DNA of 38,593 bases from M3007 sp031398055 (GTDB lineage: Bacteria; Bacteroidota; Bacteroidia; Chitinophagales; Saprospiraceae): NCBI GenBank assembly GCA_031398055.1, contig JANNMS010000204.1, positions 1-38,593 on the forward strand, in the 5' to 3' direction. Position numbers and translations under genes: made by a program. Numbering within the stretch: position 1 is the first letter of the stretch; every line of letters begins with the position of its first letter. The notes under the pieces were generated by a model, which had not been told where the DNA came from, ran no database searches, and worked only from the letters and a program-made list of their open reading frames with translations. Shown here in pieces: positions 32,964 through 38,593 of the stretch.

Positions 32964-33632
32964 TCAGGACAAAAACATCAGCCGCAGTGCTTCATTATTG
33001 GCGTTCGGGTCAAAAATGGCATCGATTTCAATTTCAAAACCTTCGACCGCACGGCTTTTGATTTTGCCTTCCCCCGATTTTTTGTGGAGGACGAAGTGTC
33101 CGTTTTTCAAAAAATACTGCTCCACCCATTCTTCGACGGGGTCAATTATCCAAAATTCGGACACGCCGTGCGATTCGTAATCTTTGAATTTTACGTTGTA
33201 ATCATTTTTGGAAGTGCTGTCCGAAACCACTTCTGCCACAAAATCCGGCACCGGGAATTTCCATTGGCCAATCTCAAAATGCCTTGATTTTTCGGTTTTC
33301 CAAAAAACGACATCTGGTTCGTAGTCGTTTCGGGTGAACGAGCTCATCATTTTTTCGATGCCGACTTTTCCCAAATCGTGCATTATCACATGGGTATCGA
33401 GCAATTTGTAAAGCCAACCGGTGGCATTGTTGTGCTCCAATTTGACGGGGGAATGGACGACGACCTCGCCGTTGATGAACTCCACTTTTACATCATCATT
33501 ATAATCGGCGTAAAACTGTTGGCTGCGCTTTTTTTCGTCCTCAAATTTGGTGTTCAGCCGGGTCAGCACCGTGGGCGCGTCCGGTTGGTCGAGGATGGCG
33601 GAAATGCGGGTATCTTCAATAAAACTTGCCAT
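32964..33632 (-). CDS. Uma2 family putative endonuclease
   Basis: 222 residues. The PD-(D/E)xK-like Uma2 (DUF820) fold shows EFINGEVVVHSP, YEPDVVFWK, VPDFVAEVVSDSTSKND and KFKDYESHGVSEFWIIDP in the usual order; Asp and Glu of PDFVAEV and the Lys of the KFKDYE segment are the presumed catalytic residues. These genes are common in cyanobacteria and Bacteroidota; function is unknown and nuclease activity is a prediction from the fold. It stands alone with its own terminator. Confidence 0.88.
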   Translation of the reverse strand: MASFIEDTRISAILDQPDAPTVLTRLNTKFEDEKKRSQQFYADYNDDVKVEFINGEVVVHSPVKLEHNNATGWLYKLLDTHVIMHDLGKVGIEKMMSSFTRNDYEPDVVFWKTEKSRHFEIGQWKFPVPDFVAEVVSDSTSKNDYNVKFKDYESHGVSEFWIIDPVEEWVEQYFLKNGHFVLHKKSGEGKIKSRAVEGFEIEIDAIFDPNANNEALRLMFLS

Positions 33633-33694
33633 GACGATTGATTTTGGGAGAAATTTAAACCCAAAGTGGCCGGAAAAACTACTTTTTCAAAAAA

Positions 33695-34315
33695 TCAAAA
33701 CCCAAACCCCACCACCTGCGCCTTTCCTTTTTCCGTAAAATAGGGCAGCATCAGTGCCGCAAAAACCCGCAAATAATGGTTTATCAAATCATCTTGGCGG
33801 TCGTGCGGGAACAAAATCGAGGCGTGCGCCAACCAAAACTCACCTATAATATATTGTTGCAAAATCAGCAGTTCGAGGCGGTCGCCTTCGAGCAGCGACG
33901 CGTCGAGCAGGCCCATTTGGACAAATCCGCGATAAAGTTGATGGCCGATGGCTTTGCGCCCGATGGCCACTTTTTCGTAATAATCGCGGGTGGCGGGCGA
34001 GAGTCGCATCAAACCCGGCAGGTCGGTCGTGATGCCGCGATATTTGAAAAGGTGCTCGAAAATTTTCAGGTACATCTCAAAACAGGCCGTCAAACTCAGT
34101 TCGCCGCTCGCCGTCCGGCGGATTTCCGTTTCAATCGTGTCCACCAATTGCTTGTGCAGTTCCTCCAAAATTTTGGCTTTGTTCGGAAAATGGTAGGCCA
34201 AATTTCCATGGCTGATTTGCATGGCCGATGCGATGTGCCGTATCGTGATTTTATGAAATCCGTGTGAATTGAACTGGTCGAGCGCGGCCTCCAAGATTTT
34301 CTCTTTCGTAGTCAT
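33695..34315 (-). CDS. TetR/AcrR family transcriptional regulator
   Basis: 206 residues. The N-terminal DNA-binding domain is typical: TKEKILEAALDQFNSHGF, HKITIRHIASAMQISHGNLA and YHFPNKAKILEEL, which cover the helix-turn-helix at about residues 22-45. The C-terminal ligand-binding domain ends in RVFAALMLPYFTEKGKAQVV and belongs to no recognised ligand class. It is divergent from the Ycf48-repeat T9SS gene. No TetR-type palindrome was recognised around the divergent promoter. Confidence 0.88.
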   Translation of the reverse strand: MTTKEKILEAALDQFNSHGFHKITIRHIASAMQISHGNLAYHFPNKAKILEELHKQLVDTIETEIRRTASGELSLTACFEMYLKIFEHLFKYRGITTDLPGLMRLSPATRDYYEKVAIGRKAIGHQLYRGFVQMGLLDASLLEGDRLELLILQQYIIGEFWLAHASILFPHDRQDDLINHYLRVFAALMLPYFTEKGKAQVVGFGF

Positions 34316-34336
34316 AAAAAAATTTTTTTAGGGCAT

Positions 34337-34366
34337 TTGCGCCAATCAAAAAGTTTGGTACATTTG
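34337..34366 (+). promoter_or_regulatory. Full-consensus Bacteroidota promoter with a long leader
   Basis: TTG (34337-34339), 19 bases, TACATTTG (34359-34366), matching the Bacteroidota consensus exactly. Predicted start near 34373. The next plus-strand gene begins at 34585, which implies a leader of about 210 nt. It is just upstream of the TetR gene's start on the opposite strand, so TetR could control it. Confidence 0.7.
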
Positions 34367-34584
34367 CTCTAATTCCAATGTGGTGGCTTGGTTTTTTTGT
34401 CCGGCAGCGCAAAATTACAAGTGGGATTGAATTTTTCTGAACTTTCCGCTCGGCTGTCGAATCAATTTTTAAAAACTTATTATTTGGAAAACAGTTCGTG
34501 CAAACCTTTCGACCGGGTCGAAAAGGTGGCGCGAAATTCATGTTTCACCTTATTTTTTCAACTTTTTTAAAAATCAAATTTTAA
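34367..34584 (+). other. Long untranslated leader region
   Basis: No convincing protein is encoded here; a 60-codon frame from an alternative start at 34388 has no family resemblance. The stretch is between the promoter at 34337-34366 and the ATG at 34585. No riboswitch was recognised. Confidence 0.4.
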
Positions 34585-37218
34585 ATGAAAGTACATCCGA
34601 CCAATCGTTTTTTTTCAAAATGCAGTTTGCTGCTGCCCCTGTTTTTCCTTTTGATTTCCAGTTTTTTGCAGGCGCAAACTTGGACAACCCAAAACGAAGC
34701 CCCGTCCGGTTCGCTCGTTGACGCAGATTTTACGAGCAGCACCACCGGATTTATCCTTTCCGAATCCAGCCCGTCCATTTATCGGACGACCAACGACGGC
34801 GCGTCTTTCGATGCCCTCGACGTGCCTTCCGGCACGACAACGTTGCACAGCCTTTGGTTTCCGGATGCCAACACGGGTTTCGCGGTCGGCAATGATGGCG
34901 TGGCGATAAAAACCACCGACGCGGGCGATTCGTGGTCGAGCCTTTCAACTGGCACTTCTTTTTATCTGAAAGAGGTTTGTTTTGTGGATGTCAACACCGG
35001 CTGGGCGGCTGGCGACAACGGAACCATCGTAAAAACCACGAACGGCGGCGCGACCTGGACTTCCCAAACTACCGGGACGAACCCGATTTTCGACGGCCTG
35101 TTTTTTGTGGATGCCAACAACGGCTGGATCGGCGATTTTTTGGGAAATATTTACCGCACCTCGAACGGCGGCACGACTTGGGTTTTGCAAACCACGGTCA
35201 GCACAACCGGCTGGATTTCGGATATTTGGTTTGTCAACTCGACCACCGGCTGGGCAATCACCCTCGACCGACGCTTGTTGCGCACGACAAACGGCGGCAC
35301 GACTTGGACAGAAACCGATTTGTCGTCGTTCGCGCCGACCGAGTATTTCTTTTCCGTCAATTTTACGGATGCCTCGACGGGTTGGGTAAGCGGTTCGGGC
35401 GGCGTGATGCTGAAATCAACCGACGGCGGCGCGACTTGGGCTGCCCAATCTCCGGCCACCGGAAACTGGCTTTATTGCGTTTTTCCGGTTGATGCGAACA
35501 AAGTCTGGGCCACGGCGCACGGCGGGGTCATCGTAAAATCAACCGACGGCGGCGCAAACTGGACCAATCTCAACAACGGACTCGCACTCCGCCGACGCAT
35601 CGTTTTCACCGACGCAAACACGGGTTACACGACCGGCGACGACGGAAAAATCTGGAAAACCACCAACGCCGGGGACGATTGGGACGAAATTTCGATTCCC
35701 GGAACGGGCGTTTTTTTAAATCTTCATTTTCCATCGGCCACGAACGGCTGGGCGGTCGGCGACAACGGCGCAATTTTGACAACTGCCGATGCCGGCGAAA
35801 ATTGGACGACCCAAACTTCCTCGGCCACCGGGCGGCTGCGCGGCGTTCAATTTATCAATGCCACGACGGGGATTTTTGCCGGAGAATTTGGGCAAATTTT
35901 TAAAACCATAAATTCCGGGGCGACCTGGGTCCAAAAAACAAGCGGCACGGCCAATTGGCTTTTTGATGTCGAAAATTCCGGCACAAAAGTTTGGGTGGTC
36001 GGCGACCTCGGCACCATTTTGAAATCCACAAATTCGGGCAACACTTGGGTCGCCCAGACCAGCGGCACGGCCAACCGTTTGTACGATTGCGAATTTGTCA
36101 GCGCCTTGGTCGGGTACGCTTGCGGCGCGGGCGGCACACTTTTGAAAACCAGCGACGGCGGCACGAATTGGGCAACTTTGGCCACCGGCACGACCGAAAC
36201 CATCTACGACATCCACCTTTTTGATGGAAATAAATTGGTCATCGCCGGTTTTGCGGGCACGGTGCTGCGCTCGACCGACGGCGGCGCGACTTGGGCGAGC
36301 CTCAACCCGCCGGTCACGCCCAATTTTTTTGGCGTTCATTTCGTCTCGCCGTACCGGGGTTGGGTGGTCGGCAGCAACGGATATATTTTGCGGTACGACG
36401 AGCCGTTTTGCGATGTCCCGGTGGTCAACAACGTCGTCAACACTTCAACCACGTCCACCATTTACCTGACCCCGGCCTATCAGGGCATCAAATACCAGTT
36501 GCGGTACCGACTTTCCGGCACGACCGAATGGACAACTTTGCCCGCCACCGCCAGCACGACCATCGCGATTTCGTGGTTGCATTTTGACCGGACCTACGAT
36601 TTTGAGGTGCGGACGCAATGCCCGGCCGGTTACACGGCCTACTCGCAGACCTATTATTTCGTGACCGACCCGGCCCCGGCCTGCACGCGACCACTGATTT
36701 TGTCGGCCACGCCAGCCCAAAATTCGATTGACGTGGTCTGGTCGTCCGTGCCAAATTTGACGGCAATTACTTTGGGCTGGCGAAAAACCGGCGTGACCGC
36801 GTGGACATCTTTCACGCCCAGCCCGACGGCCACGATGCACACGATTTCAGGTCTGCTCGCCGGAAGCCAGTACCAAATTCGGATCCGGGGAAAATGCGGC
36901 TCGACTTTCAGCCCGTATTCTTTGACCACTTTTACCACGACCTTGCCTTTTGCAAATGCGGACGACCGCGACGGCTCGACCGAATTTGGCATGGAAATCA
37001 GCCCAAATCCGGCAACGGAAAAACTGCAAATTTCATTGGATTTCGAGCCCGCCGAGGATTTGAAAATTGTGGACCTGACCGGAGCGGTTCGGCTGATGGT
37101 TTTGAAAAATGAAAATTTGTCGGAAATTTCGGTTGCCCATTTGCCTGCGGGGGTGTTTTTTGTTTTGGCAAAAAATCAAAATGGAGAACGGCTGGTGCGG
37201 CGTTTTGTGAAAATTTGA
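34585..37218 (+). CDS. T9SS cargo protein with Ycf48/BNR-like repeats
   Basis: 877 residues. Signal peptide to about residue 31 (ending FLQAQ). From about 32 to 610 there are about 13-14 units of roughly 43 residues, each with NTGWAVGDNGTI-like and K-T-T-N-G-G-A-T-W Asp-box motifs, as in Ycf48/sialidase-type beta-propellers. Two fibronectin-III-like domains follow (about 620-790), then a C-terminal type A sorting domain (MEISPNPATEKLQI ... LPAGVFFVLAKN). It is probably a surface adhesin or scaffold; no catalytic residues were seen. Ends 2 bp before the 72-bp palindrome. Confidence 0.88.
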   Translation: MKVHPTNRFFSKCSLLLPLFFLLISSFLQAQTWTTQNEAPSGSLVDADFTSSTTGFILSESSPSIYRTTNDGASFDALDVPSGTTTLHSLWFPDANTGFAVGNDGVAIKTTDAGDSWSSLSTGTSFYLKEVCFVDVNTGWAAGDNGTIVKTTNGGATWTSQTTGTNPIFDGLFFVDANNGWIGDFLGNIYRTSNGGTTWVLQTTVSTTGWISDIWFVNSTTGWAITLDRRLLRTTNGGTTWTETDLSSFAPTEYFFSVNFTDASTGWVSGSGGVMLKSTDGGATWAAQSPATGNWLYCVFPVDANKVWATAHGGVIVKSTDGGANWTNLNNGLALRRRIVFTDANTGYTTGDDGKIWKTTNAGDDWDEISIPGTGVFLNLHFPSATNGWAVGDNGAILTTADAGENWTTQTSSATGRLRGVQFINATTGIFAGEFGQIFKTINSGATWVQKTSGTANWLFDVENSGTKVWVVGDLGTILKSTNSGNTWVAQTSGTANRLYDCEFVSALVGYACGAGGTLLKTSDGGTNWATLATGTTETIYDIHLFDGNKLVIAGFAGTVLRSTDGGATWASLNPPVTPNFFGVHFVSPYRGWVVGSNGYILRYDEPFCDVPVVNNVVNTSTTSTIYLTPAYQGIKYQLRYRLSGTTEWTTLPATASTTIAISWLHFDRTYDFEVRTQCPAGYTAYSQTYYFVTDPAPACTRPLILSATPAQNSIDVVWSSVPNLTAITLGWRKTGVTAWTSFTPSPTATMHTISGLLAGSQYQIRIRGKCGSTFSPYSLTTFTTTLPFANADDRDGSTEFGMEISPNPATEKLQISLDFEPAEDLKIVDLTGAVRLMVLKNENLSEISVAHLPAGVFFVLAKNQNGERLVRRFVKI

Positions 37219-37219
37219 G

Positions 37220-37291
37220 TTTTCCTTTTGGATAACAATAGGAACGCGGACGACGCGTCGTCCGCGTTCCTATTGTTATCCAAAAGGAAAA
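37220..37291. terminator. 72-bp perfect palindrome between convergent genes
   Basis: Bases 37220-37255 are the exact reverse complement of 37256-37291, with no spacer; the centre is CGACGCGTCG. Flanking T and A runs (TTTTCC, GGAAAA) suit termination on both strands. It starts right after the plus-strand stop (37218) and ends four bases before the minus-strand stop (37295). Confidence 0.92.
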
Positions 37292-37294
37292 ATC

Positions 37295-38368
37295 CTACAA
37301 CTTCAAAACCCGGGTCGAAAAACTGCCCGCATCCGTTTTCAAATTACAAAAAAACAAACCTGCTGGCAGCCCTGCCAAATCCAATTTGACATTCGTTTCG
37401 CCTGTCGGCAAATTGCCCAAGTCCCACGTTTTCAATATTTTACCAGAAACATCCTGCAAAAAAACCTGTGCCGCGACCGGCCTCGAAATTTCAATTTTTA
37501 AATTTGAAAAATCACGCGCCGGGTTCGGCGAGACCGACCAAAAACCGAGGCCGGGCAACTCGGAAGTCGCAATCGTTTTGTTGTCAACCACCACGATGTC
37601 GTCAATTTGCAGGTGCGCGTCGCAGTGCGAATCGTGGAGGAAGGCGATGTAGATTTTTTTTCCTTTAAATTTTGACAAATCTGCCGCATGCGGCTCGAAC
37701 TGCCCGAGCAAATTCGGGAAGCCAAACGGGTCTGGCGTTTCCAAAAAATAAACCGTGTCCGTGAAAATATTGGCGTGGACGTAGCCCGTTGAAAATTTGT
37801 AATACTTCGGGTCGAGCGAGCCAAATTTGTTCTGCGGCACTGCATTTATCATTTCTGCAGCCACAAAAACCGTGTCGGTAAAACTTGCCGGGAAATTGTC
37901 GGTTGTCGAGACCAAAACTTTGTAGCCATCCAACCAATATGGCCCGTAATAACTCGCCGATTTCCATTCAATCGAGGCTAAATCGCCCGTGATTTCGACG
38001 GGTGGCAGGATCAACCAATTTTTTGTGGGCTTTGTGCAAAGCGGCGGTTGGTCGCCAGATGTGTACGAACAGCTCGTAAAAGCGATGTTTTCGTTCAAAT
38101 TTGTTGGGTCGGTAAAATCAAAAAGCGGGTACCAACCCACCGTTTCCACCGAATCGAGGCAAAATTGTGGGTAGCCATTTTCACTAAAATTCACCCAAGT
38201 TTCGTCGTTCCCGGCCGGTTCGCCGGGCGGCAAATCAACCGGTTCGTTGATGCTGCCAGATTCGAAACTGGCAACAAAAATGGTGTCAAAAGTGGGCGGC
38301 AAATTTTGGGAAAATAGGCACAACTGACTGATTGTCAGTAGGATAAAAAATGGTAGGCGTTTTTTCAT
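37295..38368 (-). CDS. T9SS cargo protein with a choice-of-anchor-J (cleaved adhesin) domain
   Basis: 357 residues. Signal peptide MKKRLPFFILLTISQLCLFS ending before Gln. The middle part has the anchor-J pattern: a strand with FVASFESG at the start, PPGEPAGNDETWVNFSENGY, NWLILPPVEITGDLASIEW, then DGYKVLVSTTDNF and LSKFKGKKIYIAFLHDSHCD with LQIDDIVVVD. A type A sorting domain follows (SVSPNPARDFSNLKIE ... LPAGLFFCNLKTD). Codon use matches the rest of the contig. The ATG at 38368 is chosen because the signal peptide starts there; the frame upstream to 38485 lies in unrelated GC-rich sequence. Confidence 0.88.
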   Translation of the reverse strand: MKKRLPFFILLTISQLCLFSQNLPPTFDTIFVASFESGSINEPVDLPPGEPAGNDETWVNFSENGYPQFCLDSVETVGWYPLFDFTDPTNLNENIAFTSCSYTSGDQPPLCTKPTKNWLILPPVEITGDLASIEWKSASYYGPYWLDGYKVLVSTTDNFPASFTDTVFVAAEMINAVPQNKFGSLDPKYYKFSTGYVHANIFTDTVYFLETPDPFGFPNLLGQFEPHAADLSKFKGKKIYIAFLHDSHCDAHLQIDDIVVVDNKTIATSELPGLGFWSVSPNPARDFSNLKIEISRPVAAQVFLQDVSGKILKTWDLGNLPTGETNVKLDLAGLPAGLFFCNLKTDAGSFSTRVLKL

Positions 38369-38388
38369 ATTGAAAAAATTTACGTTTA

Positions 38389-38593
38389 ATGATGTCTGAA
38401 TCAGAATTTTCAGGATTTTTGTCGCCGGACAGCCAGGCCGGGGTCGAAACCGTTCCGCAGGAGCCGCAGGTTCCGCGCTGGACACCGGTCACGCGCGTCG
38501 CCTTCCGTTTCTGTTTTGTGTACCTGGGCCTCTTCTCTCTCGCCACGCAGATCTCCGGGAGCATGATTCCCAATCTCAGTTTCTATTATCGAG
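38389..38593 (+). CDS. Start of a GC-rich membrane-protein ORF, partial
   Basis: 68 codons, open to the window edge. Two adjacent in-frame ATGs (38389 and 38392). The peptide begins MMSESEFSGFLSPDSQAGVE and continues RWTPVTRVAFRFCFVYLGLF, then SLATQISGSMIPNLSFYYR; the second part looks like the first membrane helix of a DoxX-like protein of the kind seen in Acidobacteria. From about 38430 the third codon positions are mostly G or C, unlike everything before. It is possibly the edge of a chimeric assembly join or a transferred gene. Confidence 0.5.
   Translation, partial: MMSESEFSGFLSPDSQAGVETVPQEPQVPRWTPVTRVAFRFCFVYLGLFSLATQISGSMIPNLSFYYR

Noticed and set aside
34388..34570. 60-codon frame in the leader before the Ycf48-repeat gene
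   Set aside because: It lacks a plausible start context, any family similarity and any conserved neighbour; more likely untranslated leader.

Overview
The window looks like a contig from an uncultured member of Bacteroidota, most likely a Saprospiria/Chitinophagia-like lineage. The evidence is: five type IX secretion (T9SS) genes (four cargo proteins with C-terminal sorting domains plus porQ), TTG-N19-TAnnTTTG promoters typical of the Bacteroidota primary sigma factor, absence of obvious Shine-Dalgarno sites, signal peptides cleaved before Gln, and Bacteroidota-type families (DUF6934, clan AA aspartic protease, GEVED and choice-of-anchor J domains). No tRNA, rRNA, CRISPR array, integrase or transposase was recognised.

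Layout. 1-99: start of an SCP2 sterol-carrier-like gene (minus). 269-6177 (plus): GDPD lipoprotein, OmpA-like anchor, a lipoprotein with a helix-hairpin-helix-like tail, an Ala-rich LEA-like protein with 120-bp tandem repeats, and a secreted bleomycin-hydrolase-like C1 peptidase. 6288-11019 (minus): orphan RND adaptor, RDD membrane protein, T9SS subtilase. 11189-13330 (plus): amidohydrolase and an unknown secreted protein. 13360-17243 (minus): degenerate aspartic protease, large T9SS protein, small unknown gene and a frameshifted DUF6934 gene. 17466-20198 (plus): parC. 20240-26693 (plus): a compact four-gene cassette starting 41 bp behind parC: DUF4007 protein, 1083-aa P-loop ATPase, DndC-like PAPS-reductase-family protein, HNH endonuclease. 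26694-27559: a long gene-free stretch with three copies of a 19-20-base motif. 27560-28615: porQ. 28639-34315 (minus): exported methyltransferase, rlmD, pckA, Uma2 family protein, TetR regulator. 34585-37218 (plus): Ycf48/BNR-repeat T9SS protein. 37295-38368 (minus): choice-of-anchor-J T9SS protein. 38389 to the end: start of a GC-rich membrane-protein ORF whose composition does not match the rest.

The best candidate for an undescribed system is the cassette at 20240-26693. Its protein set (DUF4007, large ATPase, sulfur-transfer-type PP-loop enzyme, HNH nuclease) resembles DNA phosphorothioation (Dnd/Ssp) and BREX-like defence logic, but it lacks DndD, DndE, PglZ, BrxL and a methyltransferase. 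I infer a sulfur-based DNA modification/restriction system; nothing in the sequence proves this.

A second theme is repeat-driven architecture. Many intergenic gaps carry hairpins built from tandem short words (different words in different gaps, arms up to 34 bp perfect), one gap carries a spacer-free 72-bp perfect palindrome, and a palindromic element is present both at the 3' end of the GDPD gene and, as exactly 51 bp in frame, inside the subtilase coding sequence.
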